Positions 1 to 14,490 of a DNA stretch of 64,000 bases are shown here, piece after piece. The stretch comes from Oscarella lobularis (taxonomy: Eukaryota; Porifera; Homoscleromorpha; Homosclerophorida; Oscarellidae). The notes below the pieces were generated by a model that was given only the letters and a program-made list of their open reading frames with translations, was not told where the DNA came from and did not search any database. The position numbers and the translations under genes were made by a program. Numbering within the stretch: the stretch's first letter is position 1; every line of letters begins with the position of its first letter. Location: assembly GCF_947507565.1 (NCBI RefSeq), contig NC_089177.1:2850648-2914647 (forward strand), written 5' to 3'.

Positions 1-3000
1 TAAATTGAGGGCCTAATCTTTGATTCTTAGAGCCTAAAAAATAAATTGAGGGCCTAATCTCAGAGCCTAAATAATAAATTGAGGGCCTAATCTTTGATTC
101 TTAGAGCCTAAATAATAAATTGAGGGCCTAATCCTTGATTCTTCGCACCTAAATAATGAATTGAGGGCCTAATCTTTGATTCTTAGAGCCTTAATAATAA
201 GGTGAGGGCCTAATCTTTGATTTTTAGTGCCTAAATAATAAATTGAGGGCCTAATCTTTGATTCTTAGAGCCTAAAAAATAAATTGAGGGCCTAATCTCA
301 GAGCCTAAATAATAAATTGAGGGCCTAATCTTTGATTCTTAGAGCCTAAATAATAAATTGAGGGCCTAATCCTTGATTCTTCGGACCTAAATAATGAATT
401 GAGGGCCTAATCTTTGATTCTCAGAGCCTTAATAATAAGGTAAGGGCCTAATCTTTGATTTTTAGTGCCTAAATAATAAATTGAGGGCCTAATCTTTGAT
501 TCTTAGAGCCAAAATAATAAATTGAGGGCCTAATCTTTGATTCTTCGGACCTAAATAATAAATTGAGGGCCTAATCTTTGATTCTTAGAGCCAAAATAAT
601 AAATTGAGGGCCTAATCTTTGATTCTTAGGGCCTAAATAATAAATTGAGGGCCTAATCTTTGATTCTTAGAGCCTAAAAAATAAATTGAGGGCCTAATCT
701 CAGAGCCTAAATAATAAATTGGGGGCCTAATCTTTGATTCTTAGAGCCTAAATAATAAATTGAGGGCCTAATCCTTGATTCTTCGCACCTAAATAATGAA
801 TTGAGGGCCTAATCTTTGATTCTTAGAGCCTTAATAATAAGGTGAGGGCCTAATCTTTGATTTTTAGTGCCTAAATAATAAATTGAGGGCCTAATCTTTG
901 ATTCTTAGAGCCTAAAAAATAAATTGAGGGCCTAATCTCAGAGCCTAAATAATAAATTGAGGGCCTAATCTTTGATTCTTAGAGCCTAAATAATAAATTG
1001 AGGGCCTAATCCTTGATTCTTCGGACCTAAATAATGAATTGAGGGCCTAATCTTTGATTCTCAGAGCCTTAATAATAAGGTAAGGGCCTAATCTTTGATT
1101 TTTAGTGCCTAAATAATAAATTGAGGGCCTAATCTTTGATTCTTAGAGCCAAAATAATAAATTGAGGGCCTAATCTTTGATTCTTAGGGCCTAAATAATA
1201 AATTGAGGGCCTAATCTTTGATTCTTAGAGCCTAAATAATAAATTGAGGGCCTAATCTTTGATTCTTAGGGCCTAAATAATAAATTGAGGGCCTAATCTT
1301 TGATTCATAGAGACTAAATAATAAATTGTGGGCCTAATCTTTGATTCTTAGGGCCTAAATAATAAATTGAGGGCCTAATCTTTGATTCATAGAGACTAAA
1401 TAATAAATTGTGGGCCTAATCTTTGATTCTTAGGGCCTAAATAATAAATTGAGGGCCTAATCTTTGATTCTTCGGACCTAAATAATAAATTGAGGGCCTA
1501 ATCTTTGATTCTTAGAGCCTTAATAATAAATTGACGGCCTAATCTTTTATTTTTAGTGCCTAAATAATAAATTGAGGGCCTAATCTTTGATTCTTAGAGC
1601 CAAAATAATAAATTGAGGGCCTAATCTTTGATTATTAAGGCCTAAATAATAAATTGAGGGCCTAATCTTTGATTCTTAGAGCCTATATAATAAATTGAGG
1701 ACCTAATCTTTGATTCTTAGAGCCTAGATAACAAATTGAGGGCCTAATCTTTGATTCTTAGGGCCTAAATAATACATTGAGGGCCTAATCTTTAATTCAT
1801 AGAGACTAAATAATAAATTGTGGGCCTAATCTTTGATTCTTAGGGCCTAAATATTAAATTGAGGGCCTAATCTTTGATTCTTCGGACCTAAATAATAAAT
1901 TGAGGGCCTAATCTTTGATTCTTAGGGCCTAAATAATAAATTGAGGGCCTAATCTTTGATTCTTCGGACCTAAATAATGAATTGAGGGCCTAATCTTTGA
2001 TTCTCAGAGCCTTAATAATAAGGTAAGGGCCTAATCTTTGATTTTTAGTGCCTAAATAATAAATTGAGGGCCTAATCTTTGATTCTTAGAGCCAAAATAA
2101 TAAATTGAGGGCCTAATCTTTAATTCATAAAGACTAAATAATAAATTGTGGGCCTAATCTTTGATTCTAAGGGCCTAAATAATAAATTGCGGGCCTAATC
2201 TTTGATTCTTAGAACCTGAATAATAAATTGAGTGCCTAATCTTTGATTCTTAGGGCCTTAATAATAAATTGAGGGCCTAATCTTTGATTCTTAGAGCCTA
2301 AATAATAAATTGAGGGCCTAATCTTTGATTCTTAGGGCGTAAATAATAATTTAAAGGCCTAATCTTTGACTCTTAGAGTCTGAATAATAAAATGAGGGCC
2401 TAAACTTTGATTCTTAGAGCCTTAATAATAAATTGACGGCCTAATCTCTTATTTTATTGCCTAAATAATAAATTGAGGGCCTAATCTTTGATTCTTTGGA
2501 CCTAAATAATAAATTGAGGGCCTAATCTTTGATTCTTAGAGCCTGAATAATAAATTGACGGCCTAATCTTTTATTTTTAGTGCCTAAATAATAAATTGAG
2601 GGCCTAATCTTTGATTCTTAGAGCCAAAATAATAAATTGAGGGACTAATCTTTGATTATTATGGCCTAAATAATAAATTGAGGGCCTAATCTTTGATTCT
2701 TAGAGCCTATATAATAAATTGAGGGCCTAATCTTTGATTCTTAGAGCCTAAATAACAAATTGGGGGCCTAATCTTTGATTCTTAGGGCCTAAATAATACA
2801 TTGAGGGCCTAATCTTTCATTCATAGAGACTAAATAATAAATTGTGGGCCTAATCTTTGATTCTTAGGGCCTAAATAAAAAATTGAGGGCCTAATCTTTG
2901 ATTCTTCGGACCTAAATAATAAATTGAGGGCCTAATCTTTGATTCTTAGAGCCTAAATAACAAATTGAGGGCCTAATCTTTGATTCTTAGCGCCTAAATA

Positions 3001-3899
3001 ATACATTGAGGGCCTAATCTTTGATTCATAGAGACTAAATAATAAATTGTGGGCCTAATCTTTGATTCTTAGGGCCTAAATAATAAATTGAGGGCCTAAT
3101 CTTTGATTCTTAGAGCCTAAATAATAAATTGAGGGCCTAATCTTTGATTCTTAGAGCCTAAATAACAAATTGGGGGCCTAATCTTTGATTCTTAGGGCCT
3201 AAATAATAAATTGAGGGCCTAATCTTTGATTCATAGAGACTAAATAATAAATTGTGGGCCTAATCTTTGATTCTTAGGGTCTAAATAATAAATTGCGGGC
3301 CTAATCTTTGATTCTTAGAACCTGAATAATAAATTGAGTGCCTAATCTTTGATTCTTAGGGCCTTAATAATAAATTGAGGGCCTAATCTTTGATTCTTAG
3401 AGCCTAAATAATAAATTGAGGGCCTAATCTTTGATTCTTAGGGCGTAAATAATAATTTAAAGGCCTAATCTTTGACTCTTAGAGTCTGAATAATAAAATG
3501 AGGGCCTAAACTTTGATTCTTAGGGCTTAAATAATAAATTGAGGGCCTAATCTTTGATTCATAGAAACTAAATAATAAATTGAGGGCCTAATCTTGATCC
3601 CTAGAGCCTACATAATAAATTGAGGGCCTATTCTTTGATTCTTAGAGCCTAAATAATAATTTGAGGGCCTAATCTTTGATTCTTAGGGCCTAAATAATAA
3701 ATTGAGGGCCTAATCTTTGATTCATAGAGACTAAATAATAAACTGTGGGCGTAATCTTTGATTCTTAGGGCCTAAATAATAAATTAAGGGCCTAATCTTT
3801 GATTCTTAGAGCCTAATAAATTGAGGGCCTAATCTTTGATTCTTAGGGCGTAAATAATAAATTGAGGGCCTAATCTTTGATTCTTAGAGCCTAAATAAT

Positions 3900-6800
3900 A
3901 AATTGAGGGCCTAATCTTTGATTCTTAGGGCCTAAATAATAAATTGCGGGCCTAATCTTTGATTCTTAGAACCTGAATAATAAATTGAGGGCCTAATCTT
4001 TGATTCTTAGGGCCTTAATAATTAATTGAGGGCCTAATCTTTGATTCTTAGAGCCTAAATAATAAATTGAGGGCCTAATCTTTGATTCTTAGGGCGTAAA
4101 TAATAATTTAAAGGCCTAATGTTTGACTCTTAGAGTCTGAATAATAAATTGAGGGCCTAATCTTTGATTCTTAGGCCGTAAATAATAAATTAAGGGCCTA
4201 ATCTTTGATTCTTAGAGCCTAAATAATAAATTGAGGACCTAATCTTTGATTCTTAGGGCCTAATAATAAATTGAGGGCTTAATCTTTGATTCTTAGAGCC
4301 TAAATAATAAATTGAGGGCCTAATCTTTGATTCATAGAAACTAAATAATAAATTGAGGGCCTAATCTTGATCCTTAGAGCCTACATAATAAATTGAGGGC
4401 CTAATCTTTGATTCTTAGAGCCTAAATAATAAATTGAGGGCCTAATCTTTGATTCTTAGGCCGTAAATAATAAATTAAGGGCCTAATCTTTGATTCTTAG
4501 AGCCTAAATAATAAATTGAGGACCTAATCTTTGATTCTTAGGGCCTAATAATAAATTGAGGGCCTAATCTTTGATTCTTAGAGCCTAAATAATAAATTGA
4601 GGGCGTAATCTTTGATTCTTAGGCCGTAAATAATAAATTAAGGGCCTAATCTTTGATTCTTAGAGCCTAAATAATAATTTGAGGGCCTAATCTTTGATTC
4701 TTAGTGCCTAAATAATAAATTGAGGGCCTAATCTTTGATTCTTAGAGCCTAAATAATAAATTGAGGGCCTAATCTTTGATTCTTAGGGCCTAAATAATAA
4801 ATTGAGGGCCTAATCTTTGATTCTTAGAGCCTAAATAATAAATTGAGGGCCTAATCTTTGATTCTTAGGGCGTAAATAATAATTTAAAGGCCTAATCTTT
4901 GACTCTTAGAGTCTGAATAATAAATTGAGGGCCTAATCTTTGATTCTTAGGCGTAAATAATAAATTAAGGGCCTAATCTTTGATTCTTAGAGCCTAAATA
5001 ATAAATTGAGGACCTAATCTTTGATTCTTAGGGCCTAATAATAAATTGAGGGCCTAATCTTTGATTCTTAGAGCCTAAATAATAAATTGAGGGCCTAATC
5101 TTTGATTCATAGAAACTAAATAATAAATTGAGGGCCTAATCTTTGATTCTTAGAGCCTACATAATAAATTGAGGGCCTAATCTTTGATTCTTAGAGCCTA
5201 AATAATAAATTGAGGGTCTAATCTTTGATTCTTAGAGCCTAAATAATAAATTGAGGGCCTAATCTTTGATTCTTAGGGCCTAAATAATAAATTGAGGGCC
5301 TAATCTTTGATTCTTGGGGCCTAAATAATAAATTGAGGGCCTAATCTTTGATTCTTAGAGCCTAAATAATAAATTGAGGGCCTAATCTTGATCCTTAGAG
5401 CCTGAATAATAAATTGAGGGCCTAATCTTTGATTCTTAGGGCCTAAATAATAAATTGAGGGCCTAATCTTTGATTCTTAGAGCCTAAATAATAAATTGAG
5501 GCCCTAATCTTTGATTCATTAAGACTAAATAATAAATTGTGGGCCTAATCTTTGATTATTATGGCCTAAATAATAAATTGAGGGCCTAATCTTTGATTCT
5601 TAGAGCCTAATTAACAAATTGGGGGCCTAATCTTTGATTCTTAGGGCCTAAATAATACATTGAGGGCCTAATCTTTGATTCATTGAGACTAAATAATAAA
5701 TTGTGTGCCTAATCTTTGATTCTTAGGGCCTAAATAATAAATTGAGGGCCTAATCTTTAATTCATAGAGACTAAATAATAAATTGTGTGCCTAATCTTTG
5801 ATTCTTAGGGCCTAAATAATAAATTGAGGGCTTAATCTTCTATTCTTCGGACCTAAATAATAAATTGATGGCCTAATCTTTGATTCTTAGAGCCTTAATA
5901 ATAAATTGACGACCTAATCTTTTATTTTTAGTGCCTAAATAATAAATTGAGGGCCTAATCTTTTATTCTTAGAGCCAAAATAATAAATTGAGGGCCTAAT
6001 CTTTTATTCTTCGGACCTAAATAATAAATTGAGGGCCTAATCTTTGATTCTTCGGACCTAAATAATAAATTGTGGGCCTAATCTTTGATTCTTAGGGCCT
6101 AAATAATAAATTGAGGGCCTAATCTTTGATTCTTCGGACCTAAATAATAAATTGAGGGCCTAATCTTTGATTCTTAGAGCCTAAATAACAAATTGAGGGC
6201 CTAATCTTTGATTCTTAGCGCCTAAATAATATATTGAGGGCCTAATCTTTGATTCATAGAGACTAAATAATAAATTGAGGGCCTAATCTTTGATTCATAG
6301 AGACTAAATAATAAATTGTGGGCCTAATCTTTGATTCTAAGGGCCTAAATAATAAATTGCGGGCCTAATCTTTCATTCTTAGAACCTGAATAATAAATTG
6401 AGTGCCTAATCTTTGATTCTTAGGGCCTTAATAATAAATTGAGGGCCTAATCTTTGATTCTTAGAGCCTAAATAATAAATTGAGGGCCTAATCTTTGATT
6501 CTTAGGGCGTAAATAATAATTTAAAGGCCTAATCTTTGACTCTTAGAGTCTGAATAATAAAATGAGGGCCTAAACTTTGATTCTTAGAGCCTTAATAATA
6601 AATTGACGGCCTAATCTCTTATTTTATTGCCTAAATAATAAATTGAGGGCCTAATCTTTGATTCTTTGGACCTAAATAATAAATTGAGGGCCTAATCTTT
6701 GATTCTTAGAGCCTGAATAATAAATTGACGGCCTAATCTTTTATTTTTAGTGCCTAAATAATAAATTGAGGGCCTAATCTTTGATTCTTAGAGCCAAAAT

Positions 6801-9800
6801 AATAAATTGAGGGACTGATCTTTGATTATTATGGCCTAAATAATAAATTGAGGGCCTAATCTTTGATTCTTAGAGCCTATATAATAAATTGAGGGCCTAA
6901 TCTTTGATTCTTAGAGCCTAAATAACAAATTGGGGGCCTAATCTTTGATTCTTAGGGCCTAAATAATACATTGAGGGCCTAATCTTTGATTCATAGAGAC
7001 TAAATAATAAATTGTGGGCCTAATCTTTGATTCTTAGGGCCTAAATAATAAATTGAGGGCCTAATCTTTGATTCTTCGGACCTAAATAATAAATTGAGGG
7101 CCTAATCTTTGATTCTTAGAGCCTAAATAACAAATTGAGGGCCTAATCTTTGATTCTTAGCGCCTAAATAATACATTGAGGGCCTAATCTTTGATTCATA
7201 GAGACTAAATAATAAATTGTGGGCCTAATCTTTGATTCTTAGGGCCTAAATAATAAATTGAGGGCCTAATCTTTGATTCTTAGAGCCTGAATAATAAATT
7301 GACGGCCTAATCTTTTATTTTTAGTGCCTAAATAATAAATTGAGGGCCTAATCTTTGATTCTTAGAGCCAAAATAATAAATTGAGGGACTGATCTTTGAT
7401 TATTATGGCCTAAATAATAAATTGAGGGCCTAATCTTTGATTCTTAGAGCCTATATAATAAATTGAGGGCCTAATCTTTGATTCTTAGAGCCTAAATAAC
7501 AAATTGGGGGCCTAATCTTTGATTCTTAGGGCCTAAATAATACATTGAGGGCCTAATCTTTGATTCATAGAGACTAAATAATAAATTGTGGGCCTAATCT
7601 TTGATTCTTAGGGCCTAAATAATAAATTGAGGGCCTAATCTTTGATTCTTCGGACCTAAATAATAAATTGAGGGCCTAATCTTTGATTCTTAGAGCCTAA
7701 ATAACAAATTGAGTGCCTAATCTTTGATTCTTAGGGCCTAAATAATAAATTGCGGGCCTAATCTTTGATTCTTAGAACCTGAATAATAAATTGAGGGCCT
7801 AATCTTTGATTCTTAGGGCCTTAATAATAAATTGAGGGCCTAATCTTTGATTCTTAGAGCCTAAATAATAAATTGAGGGCCTAATCTTTGATTCTTAGGG
7901 CGTAAATAATAATTTAAAGGCCTAATGTTTGACTCTTAGAGTCTGAATAATAAATTGAGGGCCTAATCTTTGATTCTTAGGCCGTAAATAATAAATTAAG
8001 GGCCTAATCTTTGATTCTTAGAGCCTAAATAATAAATTGAGGACCTAATCTTTGATTCTTAGGGCCTAATAATAAATTGAGGGCTTAATCTTTGATTCTT
8101 AGAGCCTAAATAATAAATTGAGGGCCTAATCTTTGATTCATAGAAACTAAATAAAAAATTGAGGGCCTAATCTTGATCCTTAGAGCCTACATAATAAATT
8201 GAGGGCCTAATCTTTGATTCTTAGAGCCTAAATAATAAATTGAGGGCCTAATCTTTGATTCTTAGGCCGTAAATAATAAATTAAGGGCCTAATCTTTGAT
8301 TCTTAGAGCCTAAATAATAAATTGAGGACCTAATCTTTGATTCTTAGGGCCTAATAATAAATTGAGGGCCTAATCTTTGATTCTTAGAGCCTAAATAATA
8401 AATTGAGGGCGTAATCTTTGATTCTTAGGCCGTAAATAATAAATTGAGGGCCTAATCTTTGATTCTTAGAGCCTGAATAATAAATTGACGGCCTAATCTT
8501 TTATTTTTAGTGCCTAAATAATAAATTGAGGGCCTAATCTTTGATTCTTAGAGCCAAAATAATAAATTGAGGGACTGATCTTTGATTATTATGGCCTAAA
8601 TAATAAATTGAGGGCCTAATCTTTGATTCTTAGAGCCTATATAATAAATTGAGGGCCTAATCTTTGATTCTTAGAGCCTAAATAACAAATTGGGGGCCTA
8701 ATCTTTGATTCTTAGGGCCTAAATAATACATTGAGGGCCTAATCTTTGATTCATAGAGACTAAATAATAAATTGTGGGCCTAATCTTTGATTCTTAGGGC
8801 CTAAATAATAAATTGAGGGCCTAATCTTTGATTCTTCGGACCTAAATAATAAATTGAGGGCCTAATCTTTGATTCTTAGAGCCTAAATAACAAATTGAGT
8901 GCCTAATCTTTGATTCTTAGGGCCTAAATAATAAATTGCGGGCCTAATCTTTGATTCTTAGAACCTGAATAATAAATTGAGGGCCTAATCTTTGATTCTT
9001 AGGGCCTTAATAATAAATTGAGGGCCTAATCTTTGATTCTTAGAGCCTAAATAATAAATTGAGGGCCTAATCTTTGATTCTTAGGGCGTAAATAATAATT
9101 TAAAGGCCTAATGTTTGACTCTTAGAGTCTGAATAATAAATTGAGGGCCTAATCTTTGATTCTTAGGCCGTAAATAATAAATTAAGGGCCTAATCTTTGA
9201 TTCTTAGAGCCTAAATAATAAATTGAGGACCTAATCTTTGATTCTTAGGGCCTAATAATAAATTGAGGGCTTAATCTTTGATTCTTAGAGCCTAAATAAT
9301 AAATTGAGGGCCTAATCTTTGATTCATAGAAACTAAATAAAAAATTGAGGGCCTAATCTTGATCCTTAGAGCCTACATAATAAATTGAGGGCCTAATCTT
9401 TGATTCTTAGAGCCTAAATAATAAATTGAGGGCCTAATCTTTGATTCTTAGGCCGTAAATAATAAATTAAGGGCCTAATCTTTGATTCTTAGAGCCTAAA
9501 TAATAAATTGAGGACCTAATCTTTGATTCTTAGGGCCTAATAATAAATTGAGGGCCTAATCTTTGATTCTTAGAGCCTAAATAATAAATTGAGGGCGTAA
9601 TCTTTGATTCTTAGGCCGTAAATAATAAATTAAGGGCCTAATCTTTGATTCTTAGAGCCTAAATAATAATTTGAGGGCCTAATCTTTGATTCTTAGTGCC
9701 TAAATAATAAATTGAGGGCCTAATCTTTGATTCTTAGAGCCTAAATAATAAATTGAGGGCCTAATCTTTGATTCTTAGGGCCTAAATAATAAATTGAGGG

Positions 9801-10387
9801 CCTAATCTTTGATTCTTAGAGCCTAAATAATAAATTGAGGGCCTAATCTTTGATTCTTAGGGCGTAAATAATAATTTAAAGGCCTAATCTTTGACTCTTA
9901 GAGTCTGAATAATAAATTGAGGGCCTAATCTTTGATTCTTAGGCGTAAATAATAAATTAAGGGCCTAATCTTTGATTCTTAGAGCCTAAATAATAAATTG
10001 AGGACCTAATCTTTGATTCTTAGGGCCTAATAATAAATTGAGGGCCTAATCTTTGATTCTTAGAGCCTAAATAATAAATTGAGGGCCTAATCTTTGATTC
10101 ATAGAAACTAAATAATAAATTGAGGGCCTAATCTTTGATTCTTAGAGCCTACATAATAAATTGAGGGCCTAATCTTTGATTCTTAGAGCCTAAATAATAA
10201 ATTGAGGGTCTAATCTTTGATTCTTAGAGCCTAAATAATAAATTGAGGGCCTAATCTTTGATTCTTAGGGCCTAAATAATAAATTGAGGGCCTAATCTTT
10301 GATTCTTGGGGCCTAAATAATAAATTGAGGGCCTAATCTTTGATTCTTAGAGCCTAAATAATAAATTGAGGGCCTAATCTTGATCCT
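3900..10387. repeat. Long-range 4992-base duplication inside the satellite
   Basis: Rare variant words repeat at a constant 4992-base offset: aaattgcggg at 3941 and 8933, aggccg at 4173 and 9165, the shortened aggcgtaaat at 4949 and 9941, and ttcttgggg at 5311 and 10303. The matching blocks are therefore about 3900-5395 and 8892-10387. A single-base difference (attaattgag at about 4022, where the second copy has ataaattgag) shows they are not identical. Other blocks match at different offsets: cttaatcttctattcttcg at 5831 and 10741 (4910), and ctaatctctt at 6611 and 11849 (5238). The difference of 328 bases is exactly eight monomers. Confidence 0.8.
7285..9632. repeat. Tandem 1186-base higher-order duplication inside the satellite
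   Basis: The block beginning gcctgaataataaattgacgg at 7285 recurs at 8471. Three landmarks share the same 1186-base offset: gcctga (7285 and 8471), tacattgagg (7541 and 8727), and aggccgtaaat (7979 and 9165). Agreement ends near 8446/9632, where one copy has ttgaggg and the other ttaaggg. These are two adjacent copies of a block of about 28-29 monomers, evidence of recent unequal exchange. Confidence 0.85.
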
Positions 10388-13300
10388 TAGAGCCTACATA
10401 ATAAATTGAGTGCCTAATCTTTGATTCTTAGAGCCTAAATAATAAATTGAGGGCCTAATCTTTGATTCTTCGGACCTAAATAATGAATTGAGGGCCTAAT
10501 CTTTGATTCTTAGAGCCTGAATAATAAATTTAGGGCCTATTCTTTGATTCTTAGGGCCTAAATAATAAATTGAGGGCCTAATCTTTAATTCATAGAGACT
10601 AAATAATAAATTGTGTGCCTAATCTTTGATTCTTAGGGCCTAAATAATAAATTGAGGGCCTAATCTTTAATTCATAGAGACTAAATAATAAATTGTGTGC
10701 CTAATCTTTGATTCTTAGGGCCTAAATAATAAATTGAGGGCTTAATCTTCTATTCTTCGTACCTAAATAATAAATTGATGGCCTAATCTTTGATTCTTAG
10801 AGCCTTAATAATAAATTGACGACCTAATCTTTTATTTTTAGTGCCTAAATAATAAATTGAGGGCCTAATCTTTTATTCTTAGAGCCAAAATAATAAATTG
10901 AGGGCCTAATCTTTTATTCTTCGGACCTAAATAATAAATTGAGGGCCTAATCTTTGATTCTTCGGACCTAAATAATAAATTGAGGGCCTAATCTTTTATT
11001 CTTAGAGCCTGAATAATAAATTGAGGGCCTAATCTTTGATTCTTAGGGCCTAAATAATAAATTGAGGGCCTAATCTTTGATTCTTAGAGCCTAAATAATA
11101 AATTGAGGCCCTAATCTTTGATTCATTGAGACTAAATAATAAATTGTGGGCCTAATCTTTGATTATTATGGCCTAAATAATAAATTGAGGGCCTAATCTT
11201 TGATTCTTAGAGCCTAATTAACAAATTGGGGGCCTAATCTTTGATTCTTAGGGCCTAAATAATACATTGAGGGCCTAATCTTTGATTCATTGAGACTAAA
11301 TAATAAATTGTGGGCCTAATCTTTGATTCTTAGGGCCTAAATAATAAATTGAGGGCCTAATCTTTGATTCTTCGGACCTAAATAATAAATTGAGGGCCTA
11401 ATCTTTGATTCTTAGAGCCTAAATAACAAATTGAGGGCCTAATCTTTGATTCTTAGCGCCTAAATAATATATTGAGGGCCTAATCTTTGATTCATAGAGA
11501 CTAAATAATAAATTGAGGGCCTAATCTTTGATTCATAGAGACTAAATAATAATTTGTGGGCCTAATCTTTGATTCTAAGGGCCTAAATAATAAATTGCGG
11601 GCCTAATTTTTCATTCTTAGAACCTGAATAATAAATTGAGTGCCTAATCTTTGATTCTTAGGGCCTTAATAATAAATTGAGGGCCTAATCTTTGATTCTT
11701 AGAGCCTAAATAATAAATTGAGGGCCTAATCTTTGATTCTTAGGGCGTAAATAATAATTTAAAGGCCTAATCTTTGACTCTTAGAGTCTGAATAATAAAA
11801 TGAGGGCCTAAACTTTGATTCTTAGAGCCTTAATAATAAATTGACGGCCTAATCTCTTATTTTATTGCCTAAATAATAAATTGAGGGCCTAATCTTTGAT
11901 TCTTTGGACCTAAATAATAAATTGAGGGCCTAATCTTTGATTCTTAGAGCCTGAATAATAAATTGACGGCCTAATCTTTTATTTTTAGTGCCTAAATAAT
12001 AAATTGAGGGCCTAATCTTTGATTCTTAGAGCCAAAATAATAAATTGAGGGACTGATCTTTGATTATTATGGCCTAAATAATAAATTGAGGGCCTAATCT
12101 TTGATTCTTAGAGCCTATATAATAAATTGAGGGCCTAATCTTTGATTCTTAGAGCCTAAATAACAAATTGGGGGCCTAATCTTTGATTCTTAGGGCCTAA
12201 ATAATACATTGAGGGCCTAATCTTTGATTCATAGAGACTAAATAATAAATTGTGGGCCTAATCTTTGATTCTTAGGGCCTAAATAATAAATTGAGGGCCT
12301 AATCTTTGATTCTTCGGACCTAAATAATAAATTGAGGGCCTAATCTTTGATTCTTAGAGCCTAAATAACAAATTGAGGGCCTAATCTTTGATTCTTAGCG
12401 CCTAAATAATACATTGAGGGCCTAATCTTTGATTCATAGAGACTAAATAATAAATTGTGGGCCTAATCTTTGATTCTTAGGGCCTAAATAATAAATTGAG
12501 GGCCTAATCTTTGATTCTTAGAGCCTAAATAATAAATTGAGGGCCTAATCTTTGATTCTTAGGGCCTAAATAATAAATTGAGGGCCTAATCTTTGATTCA
12601 TAGAGACTAAATAATAAATTGTGGGCCTAATCTTTGATTCTTAGGGCCTAAATAATAAATTGAGGGCCTAATCTTTGATTCATAGAGACTAAATAATAAA
12701 TTGTGGGCCTAATCTTTGATTCTTAGGGCCTAAATAATAAATTGAGGGCCTAATCTTTGATTCTTCGGACCTAAATAATAAATTGAGTGCCTAATCTTTG
12801 ATTCTTAGAGCCTAAATAATAAATTGAGGGCCTAATCTTTTATTTTTCGGACCTAAATAATGAATTGAGGGCCTAATCTTTGATTCTTATGGCCTAAATA
12901 ATAAATTGAGGGCCTAATCTTTTATTCTTAGAGCCTGAATAATAAATTGAAGGCCTAATCTTTGATTCTTATGGCCTAAATAATAAATTAAGGGCCTAAT
13001 CTTTGATTCTTAGAACCTGAATAATAAATTGAAGGCCTAATCTTTGATTCTTAGGGCCTAAATAATAAATTGAGGGCCTAATCTTTGATTCATAGAAACT
13101 AAATAATAAATTGAGGGCCTAATCTTTGATTCATAGAAACTAAATAATAAATTGAGGGCCTAATCTTTGATTCTTAGGGCCTAATAATAAATTGAGGGCC
13201 TAATCTTTGATTCTTAGAGCCTAAATAATAATTTGAAGGCCTAATCTTTGATTCTTAGTGCCTAAATAATAAATTGAGGGCCTAATCTTTGATTCTTAGA

Positions 13301-14490
13301 GCCTAAATAATAAATTGAGGGCCTAATCTTTGATTCTTAGAGCCTAAATAATAATTGGAGGGCCTAATCTTTGATTCTTAGTGCCTAAATAATAAATTGA
13401 GGACCTAATCTTTGATTCTTAGAGCCTAAATAATAAATTGAGGGCCTAATCTTTGATTCTTAGGGCCTAAATAATAATTTAAGGGCCTAATCTTTGATTC
13501 TTAGGGCCTAAATAATAAATTGAGGGCCTAATCTTTAATTCTTAGAGCCTAAATAATAAATTGAGGGCCTAATCTTGATCCTTAGAGCCTACATAATAAA
13601 TTGAGGGCCTAATCTTTGATTCTTAGAGCCTAAATAATAAATTGAGGCCCTAATCTTTGATTCTTAGTGCCTAAATAATAAATTGAGGGCCTAGTCTTTT
13701 ATTCCTAGGGCCTTAATAATAAATTGAGGGCCTAATCTTTGATTCTTAGAGCCTAAATAATAAATTGAGGGCCTAATCTTGATCCTTAGAGCCTACATAA
13801 TAAATTGAGGGCCTAATCTTTGATTCTTAGAGCCTAAATAATAAATTGAGGGCCTAATCTTTGATTCTTAGGGCCTAAATAATAAATTGAGGGCCTAATC
13901 TTGATTCTTAGAGCCTAAATAATAAATTGAGGGCCTAATCTTTGATTCATAGAGCCTAAATAATAAATTGAGGGCCTAATCTTTGATTCTGAGGGCCTAA
14001 ATAAATTGAGTGTCTATTCTTTGATTCTTAGAGCCTAAATAATAAATTGAGGGCCTAATCTTTGATTCTTAGAGCCTAAATAATAAATTGAGGGCCTAAT
14101 CTTTGATTCTTAAGGCGTAAATAATAAATTGAGGCACTCATTTTTAATTCTTAGGGCTTAAATATTAAATGGAGGGCCTAATCTTTAATTCTTAGGCCGT
14201 AAATAATAAATTGAGGTGCGAATCTGTGATTCTTACAGCCTAAATAATAAATTGAGAGCCTAATCTTTGATTCTTAGGGCCTAAGTAATAAATTGAGGGT
14301 CTAATCTTTGATTCTTAGATCCTAAATAATAAATTGAGGGTTTTATCTTTGATTCTTAGGGCCTAAATAATAAATTGAGGGCCTAATCTTTGATTCTTAG
14401 GGCCCTAATATTAAATTTAAGGCCTTACCTTTAATTCTTAGAGCCGAAATATTAAATTGAAGTCCTAATCTTTGATTTTTAGGGCCTTTT

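Larger units (their letters stand above)
1..14490. repeat. Satellite array, 41-base monomer with higher-order structure
   Basis: Continuous head-to-tail repeats of a 41-base AT-rich unit; the core words are aaattgagggcctaatc and tttgattcttagagcc. Successive ttgag words lie exactly 41 bases apart in clean stretches (for example 4761 and 4802). Variants recur as sets: monomers with cggacctaaat, with catagagactaaat, a shortened copy with aatctcagagcc, and copies with ggcgtaaataataatttaaagg. These variant sets repeat in the same order at larger spacings (about 238, 640, 1186 and 4992 bases), so the array has grown by duplication of multi-monomer blocks. Both strands are dense in stop codons and no frame of 60 codons is open before about 14.4 kb. 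The array continues beyond the left edge. Whether it is centromeric, subtelomeric or interstitial cannot be told from sequence; no simple telomeric repeat is present. Confidence 0.98.

Noticed and set aside
1-14490. Possible CRISPR array or telomeric repeat
   Set aside because: There are no unique spacers between repeats, and the 41-base unit is not a telomeric motif.
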